Positions 26,483 to 36,890 of a stretch of DNA of 64,000 nt are shown here, piece by piece. Within the stretch, counting starts at the first letter, position 1. Each line of letters begins with the position of its first letter. Made by a program: the position numbers and the translations under genes. The notes below the pieces were generated by a model that did no database searches, was not told where the DNA came from, and was given only the letters and a program-made list of their open reading frames with translations. The stretch comes from Bacillus pinisoli (GTDB lineage: Bacteria; Bacillota; Bacilli; Bacillales; SA4), in contig NZ_JAJQKI010000004.1 of NCBI RefSeq assembly GCF_023036475.1, forward strand, positions 310,001 through 374,000, written 5' to 3'.

Positions 26483-26553
26483 AAAAACGATCAGTATCAT
26501 AACTACCATTGACCGTTCCTTCTTCTCAACCCCCGAAGATTCATGAACATTCC

Positions 26554-26732
26554 GTTTAAGGCAGGTCTACTGACTTGTGCTTCTTCCTACTTTGAAGCCT
26601 TCCCATAGGAAAAGATCTCTATCTCTTCTTACAGTGGCTAGTTTCATTTCGTCTGCACTTACAGTTGCGGGGACAGCTCTGGATTTTCACCAGATTCCCT
26701 TTTAAGTCAATGAATCATTGAGCACCTTAAAC
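26554..26732 (-). ncRNA. cobalamin (B12) riboswitch
   Basis: Reading the minus strand, the closing stem GTTTAAGG (26732-26725) / CCTTAAAC (26561-26554) encloses the conserved parts GGGAATCTGGTG, CTGTCCCCGCAACTGTAAG, GCCACTG and GTCAGTAGACCTGCC (B12 box region) in the right order. It controls the btuF-btuC-btuD/cbiZ operon through the terminator at 26453-26482. Confidence 0.95.
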
Positions 26733-26883
26733 TTACAAAATATTTAATTGTAATTTCCAATTTTTATCTTACACGAAGCCTATCAATCAGACAAGTACTT
26801 TTTATCTGCCATTTTGATTGGGATTATATTCACAAATGTTTCTTATGAAACAAGAATCTTCGTCAATACCTGTGAAAATACAC

Positions 26884-28665
26884 CTATTTTCGTGGTAAAA
26901 AGAAGGAAAATGTCGTACCTTCGTTTATTTTGCTATGAACAGATATTTGACCGTGGTGTGCTTCAATAATATTTTTTACAATGGCTAACCCTAATCCTGT
27001 TCCACCTTTACTTCTTGTACGAGCTTTGTCCGCTTTATAGAATCGTTCAAACACGAATGGCAAATCTTCATTCGGTATACCAGAACCGGAGTCTTGTACA
27101 TCCACCTTGATACCATTATCCAGCATTGTCGCTTTAACCGTGACATTTCCTGTTGGATCGGTATGTCGAATGGCATTATCAATTAAATTAGTAAATACTT
27201 GTTCAATTCGGTCTGGATCAAATGATACTTCCTCTTGATTACATTGTTCACAAGTGTAGGAAAGGTGAATTGACTTTTCTTTAGCTAAGCCTTGAAACTT
27301 TTTAACCACCCGTTCCAAGAACTCTTGAAAGTTGGTCGGTTCTTCTTGTAATTCAATATGTCCTGCTTCCATTCGAGCAATATCTAACAGCTCATTTACC
27401 AATCTGCCCATACGAAGAGATTCCTCATAAATGACTTCGGCAATCTCTCTTTTTTCTTGCTCTGTTGCCGCAATATCATCAATAATCGCTTCACTATATC
27501 CTTGTAACATGGAAATGGGTGTTCTTAGTTCATGCGATACATTAGCAATAAAATCTTTTCTCAGTTTATCTAGTCGTCTCTCTTCTGTCATATCTCTAAT
27601 AACAGCAACCGCACCCCTTATACTATCATCGTTATAAAGGGGGCTCATGACTACTACCCAGCTTCTTCCTTGAAAGGTCATCTCAATAAGTTGTTCCCTT
27701 TCAAGCGAAACAACCCGACTAAAAAGCTCTTTCATCTCTAAGGGGATATCCTTTTCCAAGTCTTCATCCATTCCGGATTCATAATACCAAGCCTGTAAAA
27801 ATCGTTCAGCTGGTGGATTAGAGATTTGCATCATGCCATTACGATTTAAGGTAATGACACCGTCAGCCATACTGCTTAAAATACTGGACAGCTGTTCTTT
27901 TTCTTGCCTTAGTGCATCAATGTTTAACTTTAATTGCTTTCCCATTTTATTAAAGGCAACTCCAAGGCTTCCAATCTCATCATGAGTCAAGACTGGTAAA
28001 CGTGTTTCAAACTTTCCCTTGGCGATTTCAAAAGCTGCCTCTCTCATTTTTATTAATGGTGATGTAATACGGGAGGATAAGAAAAAGGCAAAAAAAGTAG
28101 TTAGCATAAACGCAATCCCAGCAGCCATGAAAATAAGTCTTGTTGTTTGTTCAGTCGTTTGCTCGACAGCATCTAAAGATTGATACAGAAACACAGCACT
28201 CTGCTTGTCGTTTTGTGAAGTAAATGGAACACCCACAATAATGATTTCATTCGTATCGGTAGAATCTGTCAGGATGGAAGAGTATTCGGTTTCTTTTATA
28301 ACCATTTTTTGTTCCGCCATGACTTTAGATAATTCTTCATCCTTAATGATGGAGGATAAGGGAATATCAATCATTTGTCCATTAGCCGGTGAGTACCAAT
28401 AATGTTGGTCATCTTGAGCAATTAAGACCTTAGTAGAGGAATCCACTATTTCCCATGAGATGGAACGAGCAAGTCCCTGATCTTCATGAGACTCCATGAC
28501 TCTCGCGATCTTACTTGCCACCTGAGATAGCTCGTCCTCAGCTTTTTCAACATGATACTGTTCAAAAAATTCTAGTAGCATAAAGGTAAGTATAGATAAG
28601 ACAAAAGAAACTAACAGCAATATGGTTATCCATAACTTACCAACTACACTTCTCCACAGTTTCAT
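26884..28665 (-). CDS. resE: ResE sensor histidine kinase
   Basis: 593 residues. Two membrane segments (about 10-32 and 175-197) flank an extracytoplasmic sensor. HAMP (about 198-250) and a PAS domain (about 255-360) follow, then HisKA with phosphoacceptor H378 (NVSHELRTP) and the HATPase domain with NLIDNAIRH and [12 protein letters not shown]. ResE phosphorylates ResD under oxygen limitation or nitric oxide. Its ATG overlaps the resD stop (ATGA). Confidence 0.93.
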   Translation of the reverse strand: MKLWRSVVGKLWITILLLVSFVLSILTFMLLEFFEQYHVEKAEDELSQVASKIARVMESHEDQGLARSISWEIVDSSTKVLIAQDDQHYWYSPANGQMIDIPLSSIIKDEELSKVMAEQKMVIKETEYSSILTDSTDTNEIIIVGVPFTSQNDKQSAVFLYQSLDAVEQTTEQTTRLIFMAAGIAFMLTTFFAFFLSSRITSPLIKMREAAFEIAKGKFETRLPVLTHDEIGSLGVAFNKMGKQLKLNIDALRQEKEQLSSILSSMADGVITLNRNGMMQISNPPAERFLQAWYYESGMDEDLEKDIPLEMKELFSRVVSLEREQLIEMTFQGRSWVVVMSPLYNDDSIRGAVAVIRDMTEERRLDKLRKDFIANVSHELRTPISMLQGYSEAIIDDIAATEQEKREIAEVIYEESLRMGRLVNELLDIARMEAGHIELQEEPTNFQEFLERVVKKFQGLAKEKSIHLSYTCEQCNQEEVSFDPDRIEQVFTNLIDNAIRHTDPTGNVTVKATMLDNGIKVDVQDSGSGIPNEDLPFVFERFYKADKARTRSKGGTGLGLAIVKNIIEAHHGQISVHSKINEGTTFSFFLPRK

Positions 28666-29378
28666 TCTTCTACAACCTCAAACTTATAACCTACTCCCCA
28701 AACGGTAATAATCATCTTTGCAGCGTTCTCAGAAACCTTATTTAGTTTTTCTCTTAATCGCTTAACATGAGTATCAACTGTTCTCAAGTCCCCAAAGAAC
28801 TCATAGTGCCAAACCTCTTTTAACAATTGTTCCCGGTCGTACACTTTATCCGGTGATTTGGCAAGGAAGTAAAGAAGTTCGTATTCTTTGGGAGTTAATC
28901 CTACTTCTTTCCCATCAGCTGTGACACGATGAGCATCGTTATCAATTGTTAAGTGTGGAAACACGAGAACATCCTTTGTAATGGGTTCTGTATGTATAAA
29001 TGATGTTTGGGAAGATCTTCTCAATAACGCCTTGACCCTTAGAACCACTTCACGGGGACTGAAAGGTTTTACGATATAATCGTCAGTACCCACCTCAAAT
29101 CCTTGGACTCGATTCACTTCTTCCCCCTTAGCGGTTAGCATAATAATCGGAGTCGCTTTAAATTCTCTTAATTCTTTACAAACTTCAATACCATCTTTTC
29201 CAGGCATCATCACATCTAGAAGAATAAGGTCGTAATCCTTGCTCATTGCCTTTTCAAAAGCTTCAATTCCATCTTCAGCTTCTTCGGTTTGATACCCTTC
29301 TCTTTCTAAGTACATTTTTAAAAGCCTTCTGATTCTTTCCTCATCATCAACAATTAATATATTTAATGCTTGATTCAT
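28662..29378 (-). CDS. resD: ResD response regulator
   Basis: 238 residues, OmpR/PhoB class. Receiver domain with the acidic pair in VDDEE, phosphoacceptor D55 (LLLDVMMPG) and the KPF lysine; winged-helix DNA-binding domain from about 135 ([25 protein letters not shown]). It activates aerobic/anaerobic respiration genes. GAGGTGA before the ATG at 29378 fixes the start; the GTG three codons upstream overlaps that site. A terminator after resC means resDE has its own promoter here. Confidence 0.92.
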   Translation of the reverse strand: MNQALNILIVDDEERIRRLLKMYLEREGYQTEEAEDGIEAFEKAMSKDYDLILLDVMMPGKDGIEVCKELREFKATPIIMLTAKGEEVNRVQGFEVGTDDYIVKPFSPREVVLRVKALLRRSSQTSFIHTEPITKDVLVFPHLTIDNDAHRVTADGKEVGLTPKEYELLYFLAKSPDKVYDREQLLKEVWHYEFFGDLRTVDTHVKRLREKLNKVSENAAKMIITVWGVGYKFEVVEE

Positions 29379-29434
29379 TTCATTCACCTCTGTTTATATG
29401 TTTATTTGCTATCATACAGACGCGTAAAACTTTT

Positions 29435-29464
29435 TAAAAAAGCCTTCACAATAAAGGTGAAGGC
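29435..29464 (-). terminator. terminator between resC and resD
   Basis: GCCTTCAC / GGTGAAGGC stem with T-rich tails on both strands; the minus-strand tail is TTTTTT. Confidence 0.8.
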
Positions 29465-29509
29465 TTTCTTTTTTCTATACATGGTACCATTATATCGTAT
29501 GACTAGTTA

Positions 29510-30697
29510 TTACGCATAGGAATGTAAGCCCGCAATGACTAGGTTGACTACAATTAGGTTAAACATGATGATAACAAATCCTAAAACCGCTAACCAAGCT
29601 GATTTTTCACCGTGCCATCCTTGAGAAAGGCGAAGGTGTAAAAAGGCAGCATAAAACAGGAAAGTGATTAGAGCCCAAACTTCCTTAGGGTCCCATCCCC
29701 AAAATCTCGTCCATGCGATTTGTGCCCAAATCATTGCAAATATTAATGCTCCCAACGTAAAGATTGGGAAACCAATTGCTACTGAGCGGTACGTAATTTC
29801 GTCTACAACTTGTGGATTTACATTCTTCGTTAATGGTTTTAAAGCCGCTGCGATTCGTTTTCTTAAGATTAATCTTAGCGCCCCATACAGAAGAAGTCCT
29901 ACTCCCAATGACCAGACTAGTGTATTGAACTTTTTAGGAGCTTGCTCCCCCTTCATCCAAGAAGGTGCATTAAAAATTGGATGCATTGTGTCCGTACTAA
30001 TTTCCGTTCCGTTAGCTGGACCGACAATAGGAGGTAATGTGTAATCTAATTGTACCTCTTGATTAATATTAGGGTCCATCCACGTGAAAGTAGCTTCGTA
30101 GTTTGATAATGAAAAACCAACGGTTGCAATAATGAAGCCTATAACACTTAGTATGCTATACATAATAATTTCTAGCCATAATGTACTCTTACTCTTTACT
30201 GTTTGATCGACAACACGAATCAAATAGATAAGCCCTGAAGCAAAGCTAACGGCAAGAACAGCTTCTCCAAGCGCAGCAGTAGTAACATGGATATGCAGCC
30301 AATCACTTTGTAGCGCAGGAATTAATGGAGCCACATCACGTGGAAACATACTAGCATACGCAATGATTAATATTGCAACGGGTAAAGTAAATAATCCTAA
30401 CGCACTACTTTTGTACATAAAGTAAAGAACAATAAATGCTAACACCAACATCATTCCAAAAAATGTGGTGAATTCAAATAGGTTACTGACAGGTGCATGG
30501 CCCGAGGCAATCCACCTTATAATAAAGTAACCCAACTGAGCTAGAAATCCAATTACGGTTACGAAAATACCTATTTTACTCCATTTATTAATTTTCACTT
30601 CACTTTGCTTATCACGAATTGCCCCTCCAAAAAAGAAGGTCGCTACTAAATAAAGTACAAATGCAATATAAAGTAAGTTACTACTTAAACCAACCAT
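29510..30697 (-). CDS. resC: ResC, cytochrome c biogenesis protein (CcsA/CcmC family)
   Basis: 395 residues, about eight membrane helices. The tryptophan-rich haem-handling signature of the family is seen as [18 protein letters not shown] (about 325-342), with conserved His on flanking helices ([12 protein letters not shown] and [10 protein letters not shown]). With ResB it forms the system II haem-export/ligation complex for c-type cytochromes. The 15-base gap to resB indicates cotranscription. Confidence 0.92.
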   Translation of the reverse strand: MVGLSSNLLYIAFVLYLVATFFFGGAIRDKQSEVKINKWSKIGIFVTVIGFLAQLGYFIIRWIASGHAPVSNLFEFTTFFGMMLVLAFIVLYFMYKSSALGLFTLPVAILIIAYASMFPRDVAPLIPALQSDWLHIHVTTAALGEAVLAVSFASGLIYLIRVVDQTVKSKSTLWLEIIMYSILSVIGFIIATVGFSLSNYEATFTWMDPNINQEVQLDYTLPPIVGPANGTEISTDTMHPIFNAPSWMKGEQAPKKFNTLVWSLGVGLLLYGALRLILRKRIAAALKPLTKNVNPQVVDEITYRSVAIGFPIFTLGALIFAMIWAQIAWTRFWGWDPKEVWALITFLFYAAFLHLRLSQGWHGEKSAWLAVLGFVIIMFNLIVVNLVIAGLHSYA

Positions 30698-30712
30698 TTT
30701 TATCCCCCTTCC

Positions 30713-32338
30713 TTAGGCAGGCTTTTCTGTATTCGACTGATCAATCGGTACAGGTATATCTGTTCCTGCTAGAACTAATTCTAATTCTTTTTTAACCCCA
30801 AACCAATTTTTGTTCGTATGAGCAGCAATCCATATCTCTTGTCCCTTTTGATGAACCCAGATACGACGGTGATTCCAGTACATTCCTTGGATGACACCAA
30901 TCATGAAAATAGCTCCTCCAACAGCGAGAATCCATAACGTATAATCTCGTCTAACAGTAAGACCAGAAACGTTTTTCACTTCCAGTCCGGCAAATTCAAG
31001 TTTATATTTATTTTCACCTAATGGCTCAAGATTCTCTTGAATTGCTACAAAACTCACTTCGCCATCAGGGGTAGAAGGGGTAAACATATTAAAAACAAAA
31101 GCAGGGTTATTAGGAACTTTAGATTTAGATGCAGGATTTTGATCGTCATCAAAGTAGAAATCCGCAAAGTAACTCATTAGTTCAACCCGATATCCATTAC
31201 CTAAGTCATAATCTGTTGCTGGGTCCAATAAATTTACTTTAAACGGACCTACCTTCTCTCCCGTTGCTTTATCTACTAGATTAAAAGACATCGAGTTAAA
31301 CTCGTTTAATTTATAATCTACTTGATAAAGGGCATAGCCATCATGCTTCAACGGCTCGTTTACACGAATATCATGTTCTTTTATTTCTTTTAGCTCAGGC
31401 TCTGCGCCATGAACAATTTCACCCATCCGCTCATATAGAATGGTATCTGTTTGATAATTTTTCACAACAGATCCCACACGTTCAAGTGCAGCATCAAATA
31501 CTTCTGGCTCTTTTTCCCGGTCATACAGTTCTACTTTAAAGGATTCACTTTCTAAGTAGTATTTCCCTTCAGTACCAGGAATTACTTTTGTTTCGCCTTC
31601 TCGAATCCAAAGCACTTCATCAATATACATCTGTGGTACGAAACGAAGCATACACCCTATAAGGAATATAATAAGTCCTACGTGATTGACGTAAGGGCCC
31701 CATCTCGAAAACCTATTCTTTTCTGCTAATAAGCTACCTTTTTCTGTTCTAACGTGGTACTTGCGTTTTTTTAGATTTTCCTTAATATTTTTAAACACTT
31801 CGTCTTGTTTTTGTTCTACGCTAGCTATCCCAAATATTCGTTGACGCTTTAAAAAACCTTCATGTCGAACAACACCTTGTTTTTTTAGGGCACGATATAA
31901 CGGAACAACACGATCAATTGAACAAATTACTAAGGATATCCCAATAGATGCAATCATAATGAGGAACCACCAAGATCCATATAAATCATGGAAGCCAAGG
32001 TCATAATATAACTGTCCTGACCAACCATATTGGTCTTTATAGAATTCACTTGGAGAAACATTAGGTGGGATATACATCTCTTGAGGATAGATTGTCCCAA
32101 GAGCTGATGCAACTAATGTTATAACAATTAACCAAACCCCTACTTTAACAGAAGAGAAAAAGTTCCAGATCTTATCGACCATTGTCTTTTTATAGACTTG
32201 TGAACGTCTGGCACTTCCGTCATACCTCATATCTAAGAGCTTTTCTGGTTCTTTATCTTCAAGTGGTTTCCCACATGACTCACATAACACCGTACCATGT
32301 GGATTCACATGACCACATTCACATTTTACGTTCTCCAT
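30713..32338 (-). CDS. resB: ResB, cytochrome c biogenesis protein (Ccs1 family)
   Basis: 541 residues. The N-terminal CxC...CxxC element (KCECGHVNPHGTVLCESCG, about residues 4-22) looks like a small zinc ribbon. Membrane helices lie near 65-85, 120-140 and 200-220, then a long extracytoplasmic domain, and a last helix near 470. The start is taken as the ATG at 32338 rather than the GTG three codons earlier. It partners ResC in haem ligation. B. subtilis ResB has the same Cys motif. Confidence 0.9.
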   Translation of the reverse strand: MENVKCECGHVNPHGTVLCESCGKPLEDKEPEKLLDMRYDGSARRSQVYKKTMVDKIWNFFSSVKVGVWLIVITLVASALGTIYPQEMYIPPNVSPSEFYKDQYGWSGQLYYDLGFHDLYGSWWFLIMIASIGISLVICSIDRVVPLYRALKKQGVVRHEGFLKRQRIFGIASVEQKQDEVFKNIKENLKKRKYHVRTEKGSLLAEKNRFSRWGPYVNHVGLIIFLIGCMLRFVPQMYIDEVLWIREGETKVIPGTEGKYYLESESFKVELYDREKEPEVFDAALERVGSVVKNYQTDTILYERMGEIVHGAEPELKEIKEHDIRVNEPLKHDGYALYQVDYKLNEFNSMSFNLVDKATGEKVGPFKVNLLDPATDYDLGNGYRVELMSYFADFYFDDDQNPASKSKVPNNPAFVFNMFTPSTPDGEVSFVAIQENLEPLGENKYKLEFAGLEVKNVSGLTVRRDYTLWILAVGGAIFMIGVIQGMYWNHRRIWVHQKGQEIWIAAHTNKNWFGVKKELELVLAGTDIPVPIDQSNTEKPA

Positions 32339-32358
32339 TCTCCTCACCTACTTGTCTG

Positions 32359-32880
32359 TTACGGTTTAATCATATTCATATAGTCATAAACCATTTTTTC
32401 TGTCATGGATCCTGTAATAATCTCAACTACTTTCCCATCTTTGTCTATAAGAAATGTGGATGGAATAGGTCCAACACCATATGCATTTAGTACTTGAGAA
32501 CCTTTATCTATAGGAACTGGAAAAGTTAGATTATACCTCTTTATAAAATTGTCAATTACAATAGGTGCCTCATCAACATTTATTGCTAATATTTCAACCC
32601 CTTGATCCTTAAAATGCTGGTATTGGTTCTCCATATACGGCATCTCTCTTTCACAAGGCTTACAATAAGTTCCCCAGAAGTTTAAAAATACTCCCTTTCC
32701 GCGGTAGCTTTCTAGTTCGTATTCATTCCCTTCAAGATCCTTAAGTACGAAGTTAGGAGCGACACTTCCTACTTGTACTCTTTCTTTACTCGTAAAGAAA
32801 TTAGCATATAATGTATAGCCTAATGCAGCAGCTAAAACAAGTAATATTAAAGTCCTAATCATCAGTCGATTCTTCTTCAT
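32359..32880 (-). CDS. resA: ResA, membrane-anchored thiol-disulfide oxidoreductase
   Basis: 173 residues. N-terminal anchor (about 7-27) and a thioredoxin fold with the redox pair C73/C76 in [11 protein letters not shown]. ResA reduces apocytochrome c cysteines before haem attachment. The conserved Glu near the active site (E80 region) fits the ResA/CcmG subgroup. First gene of the resABC unit; 20 bases separate it from resB. Confidence 0.92.
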   Translation of the reverse strand: MKKNRLMIRTLILLVLAAALGYTLYANFFTSKERVQVGSVAPNFVLKDLEGNEYELESYRGKGVFLNFWGTYCKPCEREMPYMENQYQHFKDQGVEILAINVDEAPIVIDNFIKRYNLTFPVPIDKGSQVLNAYGVGPIPSTFLIDKDGKVVEIITGSMTEKMVYDYMNMIKP

Positions 32881-32975
32881 CGTACTCTCTCTCCTTTTCC
32901 CCTTAGAGACTAAATTAGTTACTACTATTCAGTCGGCTAAGTACAATCTTAATAAGGAAAAGCACCTTTTATCTT

Positions 32976-33113
32976 GGCTCATTTCTAGTACTTTGTTACT
33001 TTCTAATCTACTTTAGCTGAAGTAATCTAGATAAAAGTAGATGCTTGAAACTAGTAAGTAAAAATCCGGCTTTTGGGATTTTTACGAAAGCAACAATCTA
33101 TACAAAAAGGGCC
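32976..33113 (+). mobile_element. MITE-like element, copy 4 (138 bp) with perfect 8-bp target duplication
   Basis: Ends GGCTCATTTCTAGTACTTTG and ...CTATACAAAAAGGGCC, with the internal GTAAAAATCC...GGATTTTTAC hairpin retained. TTTATCTT at 32968-32975 is repeated exactly at 33114-33121. It occupies the 377-bp gap between resA and rluB. Confidence 0.85.
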
Positions 33114-33257
33114 TTTATCTTTATTTGTTCCTGTCTCATAGAAATTGTAAATTTCATCTATAACTCAGATGGACACAGGTGTCTCTATTATAGCATTCTA
33201 ACGAAGAATAGCCGAATTTAGAATATGAATCTTATGTGACAAAATGGTCGTCTGTTT

Positions 33258-33989
33258 TTACCTTCTACTCTTAACTTGCGATTGAGCTCGAAGCTGTTTG
33301 ACCTCATGTGGTGTCAATTCTCTTGATTCACCTGGTCTTAAGTTATGAAGAGTCATAATTCCATACTGCTCTCTCTTCAGTTTCAATACAGGACAACCAA
33401 TCGCCTCAAACATTCTTCTCACCTGTCTGTTTCTTCCTTCATGAATGATAATCTGTATGATTGATGTATTTTTCTTCCGATCAGAAGATATTAATTTAGT
33501 CTTCGCAGGGGCAGTTAGGCCATCTTCTAGTTTAATCCCGTTCGCAAGTAGACGTAGTTGTTCTCTTGTTGGGATGCCTTTCACTTTTGCTATATACACT
33601 TTATCCACTTCATGCTTAGGATGCATAAGCGTGTTGGCGAAGTCTCCATCATTTGTTAGTAGCAATACACCTGATGTATCGTAATCTAATCTTCCAATTG
33701 GATAGATTCTCTCCTTTAGATGTGGAAAGAAGTCCGTAACTACTTTTCTCCCTTTATCATCCGAAACACTGGAAATTACACCAGTAGGTTTATATAGTAA
33801 AAAATAGACAGGTTGCTCACGTTCAACCGGTATCCCACTTACCTCTATTTTGTCATTGGAAGAAACCTTAGTACCAAGCTCCTTCACTACTTTCCCATTA
33901 ACCGTTACTGTTCCTTGTTGTATTAACTCTTCTGCTTTTCTTCTAGATGCAATCCCGGCTTGGGCAATTACTTTTTGCAAACGTTCCAT
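33258..33989 (-). CDS. rluB: RluB, 23S rRNA pseudouridine synthase
   Basis: 243 residues. S4 RNA-binding domain (about 2-50, RLQKVIAQAGIASRRKAEELI) followed by the RsuA/RluB catalytic domain with the Asp-containing GRLDYDTSGVLLLTNDGD (about 98-115). It modifies helix 89-region uridine in 23S rRNA in known members. Flanked by two MITE-like elements, one on each side. Confidence 0.92.
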   Translation of the reverse strand: MERLQKVIAQAGIASRRKAEELIQQGTVTVNGKVVKELGTKVSSNDKIEVSGIPVEREQPVYFLLYKPTGVISSVSDDKGRKVVTDFFPHLKERIYPIGRLDYDTSGVLLLTNDGDFANTLMHPKHEVDKVYIAKVKGIPTREQLRLLANGIKLEDGLTAPAKTKLISSDRKKNTSIIQIIIHEGRNRQVRRMFEAIGCPVLKLKREQYGIMTLHNLRPGESRELTPHEVKQLRAQSQVKSRR

Positions 33990-34070
33990 GTTTTTTCACC
34001 TCATTCTACATATTAGCTTGTCCATGTCGAATAAACAAGAAGCATGTTTATTAATTGAATCTTTTCGTAT

Positions 34071-34229
34071 GGCTCTTTTCTAAAATTGTGTTTCTTTCTA
34101 GCCTATTTCATCTGAAGTAAAACTCACTTTTAATAATGAATTGCCGTATTTATTGAAAGAGCAACTGTCTAGATGAATAGGAGATGACATTGAACTAGAT
34201 CGAAATCAACGAAATGGTAGAAAAGAGCC
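34071..34229. mobile_element. MITE-like element, copy 5 (159 bp, diverged)
   Basis: Both ends read GGCTCTTTTCTA inward, and the internal GAAAGAGCAACT block is present. Flanks TTTCGTAT and TTAATCAT agree at only 4 of 8, so no target duplication is claimed. It lies between rluB and the terminator of spmB. Confidence 0.65.
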
Positions 34230-34318
34230 TTAATCATTTGCTACCAATTTAGTTTTGGTATATAACAAGACTCTATACGTGCAGAATGTCTTAACATAAG
34301 TAGTTGAGTCTTTAAAAA

Positions 34319-34346
34319 GGAAAAGACACCTCATATTTAAGGTGTC
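34319..34346 (-). terminator. terminator after spmB
   Basis: GACACCT / AGGTGTC stem, followed on the minus strand by TTTTCCTTTTT. Confidence 0.75.
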
Positions 34347-34359
34347 AACAAATTATCCT

Positions 34360-34890
34360 CTATCCGAAGACAATGGTAACTACAACAATTGCCGCAATAA
34401 TTCCCACAAGGTCTGCAAGGAGACCTATTTTAAGGGCGTCACCCATTTTCTTAATGCCTACTGCTCCGAAATAGACAGTCAAGACATAGAAGGTTGTATC
34501 TGTACTTCCTTGTAACGTGGAAGCAAGCCTACCTAAAAATGAGTCAGGTCCATAGGTACTAATAATATCACTAGTCATCCCAAGAGCCGCTGTCCCGGAG
34601 ATTGGACGGATTAATGATAATGGAACAATTTCAACTGGGATTCCCATCATATCAAAGAGTGGTTTAATAAAACTAGTGAAATACTCCATGGCGCCTGATG
34701 CTCGAAATACTGATATAGCGACGAGCATACCAACTAAATAGGGGATAATGGAAAAAGCAATCGTAAGACCTTCTTTTCCCCCATCTACAAAACTCTCATA
34801 TGTCGGAACTTTTTTAAAGGTTCCATATAATAGGATGAATCCAATAATTAAAGGAATAAGCCATAGAGAAACCGTTGAGATGATGCTCAT
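34360..34890 (-). CDS. spmB: SpmB, spore maturation protein
   Basis: 176 residues, about five membrane helices, nucleoside-recognition (Gate) family as in SpmA. Stretches LSLIRPISGTAALGMTSDII and STDTTFYVLTVYFGAVGIKK are typical. SpmA and SpmB are needed for full spore core dehydration. The ATG overlaps the spmA stop by four bases. Operon dacB-spmA-spmB. Confidence 0.92.
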   Translation of the reverse strand: MSIISTVSLWLIPLIIGFILLYGTFKKVPTYESFVDGGKEGLTIAFSIIPYLVGMLVAISVFRASGAMEYFTSFIKPLFDMMGIPVEIVPLSLIRPISGTAALGMTSDIISTYGPDSFLGRLASTLQGSTDTTFYVLTVYFGAVGIKKMGDALKIGLLADLVGIIAAIVVVTIVFG

Positions 34891-35486
34891 TTTCGAATTT
34901 CTCCTTTCCTCACTCTGCGATAATGGAAGTAACGATCAATTAGGACAGCTCCTACTGTTGATAAAAAGGTTGCTACTAAGGTGGTACCTACGATTTCTGT
35001 TGGGTTGGCAGAGTCATATTGCATTCGAATCGCAATAACAGTTGTTGGAATTAACGTTAAGCTTGAGGTGTTAATAGCCAAAAAAGTAATCATCGAACGA
35101 CTGGCACTATCTTTTCCCCCATTAAGTTCCTTCAATTGTTCCATCGCTTTAATCCCCATAGGTGTAGCAGCATTGCCTAATCCAAACATATTGGCAATCA
35201 TGTTCGATAGAATATACCCCATGGCAGGGTGTTTAAGTGGTACCTCTGGAAACAATCGTCTTACAATTGGTTGAAACAGCTTTGCTAATGCTTCCAATAA
35301 CCCTGCATTTTGTGCGATTCTCATAAGACCTAACCAGAACACAAGTATACTGATGAAACCAATGCAAATCGTAACCGCCTCTTTTGCACCAGTAAAAACC
35401 GCTTCATTTACTTGCTCCATTGTTCCATTTATCATTGCAAACACTATTCCAATTACTGTTAATAGCATCCAAATGATATTAACCAT
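34887..35486 (-). CDS. spmA: SpmA, spore maturation protein
   Basis: 199 residues, about five membrane helices, nucleoside-recognition (Gate) domain, including PVVRRLFPEVPLKHPAMG-like sequence and SNMIANMFGLGNAATPMGIK. The ATG at 35486 overlaps the dacB stop by eight bases and has AGGTG upstream; an in-frame GTG four codons earlier overlaps that site. Acts with SpmB and DacB in cortex/core maturation. Confidence 0.92.
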   Translation of the reverse strand: MVNIIWMLLTVIGIVFAMINGTMEQVNEAVFTGAKEAVTICIGFISILVFWLGLMRIAQNAGLLEALAKLFQPIVRRLFPEVPLKHPAMGYILSNMIANMFGLGNAATPMGIKAMEQLKELNGGKDSASRSMITFLAINTSSLTLIPTTVIAIRMQYDSANPTEIVGTTLVATFLSTVGAVLIDRYFHYRRVRKGEIRK

Positions 35487-36636
35487 AAAAATCTGCACCT
35501 AAGAAGGAGAAGAATAGACTTTTAAATAAGTCAAAAATTGATTTTTTAGGTGCTGGCATACTTTCCGTTTCAAAGAATATAGCCTGTTCCCCAATCACAT
35601 CTTCACCTAAATAGACAATCGCTTTTCCTACTGGAACCGGAATATCTTCAGGAGATTTCCACTTTGAAGGATCAGGTTTCAATAACTTTAACTCCACCTG
35701 AAACTGCTCTCTTTCTTTTCCTTGAACAGGGTAAACAAAGTCATGGTTGTAATAGACCTTGTCTTTATAAAAAGAATCTTCTAGTTTTGACAATGTTCCT
35801 TGCTTTAGTATCTTTACTAAATCAAAATGATCAAATCCAAACTCAAACATGGCGATATGGTCATTCCAATCACTAGGAGCGTTTAACGTAACTGCAATAA
35901 GATTCATCTCATCTTTTGATGCCGTCGAGACAAGCGTTCGCTTTGCACGTTTGGTATAGCCTGTTTTTCCGCCCGTCGAATTGGAATATAGTCCAGTAAG
36001 GAGCTTATTTTTATTTTTCCATACGCGATCCCATTTTTCCTCGGGATGTGGAGAGCGATATACTTTAGTGCCTGAAATCTCTTGGTACTGCTCATTTTGC
36101 ATAGCATACTTCGTTAACATTGCCATATCATAAGCAGTTGAGTAATGTTCTTCATGATCATCTAACCCATGTGGATTAGAGAATATCGTATTTTTCATTC
36201 CAATTTCTTCTGCTTTTTGATTCATCATATAAACAAAGCCGTCTATACTACCCCCAACATGTTCCGCAATGGCCACAGCTGCATCATTACCTGATCTCAG
36301 CATGAGTCCATAAACGAGGTCTTCAAGGGGAATTTTTTCTCCTGCAACTAAGTAAAGAGAAGAACCTTCCGTCCCTTCTGCATTTTTGCTTACTTTTACT
36401 TTTTCTTCCATTTTTCCTGATTCAATGGCTAGAATTGCCGTCATGATTTTCGTAATACTGGCAATTCTTCTCACCTCATGCTCCCGCTTCCCAAACAGAA
36501 CTCTACCTGACTCCTGCTCAATTACAATCGCACTTCTAGCACTCACTCCAGGTGCCGCCAGCGCGTTATTTGCTGGTAAAATCATCACAAAAAAACACAA
36601 AATTAGTATGTATACGAGCGATGTTCGCAGCCTCAT
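35479..36636 (-). CDS. dacB: DacB, sporulation D-alanyl-D-alanine carboxypeptidase (PBP5*)
   Basis: 385 residues. Signal peptide (about 1-28), then a class C penicillin-binding domain with S60-x-x-K63 (SITK), an SGN motif (RSGNDAAVA) and KTG (GGKTGYTK). A C-terminal beta domain and amphipathic tail follow. It trims pentapeptides in cortex peptidoglycan and lowers cross-linking. GGGGGG lies seven bases before the ATG. First gene of dacB-spmAB, sigma-E controlled in B. subtilis. Confidence 0.93.
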   Translation of the reverse strand: MRLRTSLVYILILCFFVMILPANNALAAPGVSARSAIVIEQESGRVLFGKREHEVRRIASITKIMTAILAIESGKMEEKVKVSKNAEGTEGSSLYLVAGEKIPLEDLVYGLMLRSGNDAAVAIAEHVGGSIDGFVYMMNQKAEEIGMKNTIFSNPHGLDDHEEHYSTAYDMAMLTKYAMQNEQYQEISGTKVYRSPHPEEKWDRVWKNKNKLLTGLYSNSTGGKTGYTKRAKRTLVSTASKDEMNLIAVTLNAPSDWNDHIAMFEFGFDHFDLVKILKQGTLSKLEDSFYKDKVYYNHDFVYPVQGKEREQFQVELKLLKPDPSKWKSPEDIPVPVGKAIVYLGEDVIGEQAIFFETESMPAPKKSIFDLFKSLFFSFLGADFYG

Positions 36637-36672
36637 CTGTAATCCCCCCGCTTTTTTCCCTGTTTTTGTACA

Positions 36673-36700
36673 AGTTTATGCATGACCTGTCCAGTTATGA
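36673..36700 (-). promoter_or_regulatory. putative sigma-E promoter of dacB-spmAB
   Basis: On the minus strand TCATAA (36700-36695), 14 bases, and CATAAACT (36680-36673), near the sigma-E pattern (ATA ... CATACANT). It lies 37 bases before the dacB ATG. Confidence 0.45.
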
Positions 36701-36718
36701 TGAAAAGTTTAAAAGAAA

Positions 36719-36806
36719 GAGGGTTTTCATATATATTGTTGCTTGGGTCAATATTCATGGAAGAGGGTACTCGTATATATTGTTGCTTGGGTCAAAATTC
36801 ATGGAA
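36719..36806. repeat. 44-bp tandem duplication upstream of dacB
   Basis: Two adjacent 44-bp units (36719-36762 and 36763-36806) share the core TATTGTTGCTTGGGTCAA and ATTCATGGAA and differ at about five positions. They lie just upstream of the putative dacB promoter. Confidence 0.8.
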
Positions 36807-36890
36807 CCGGATTTCACATATTAATATTAGTGATTATGCTTGAGAAGCTCGCTCGCCCAATCAAGCAGTGTCAGGAAGGCTAATATAGGG

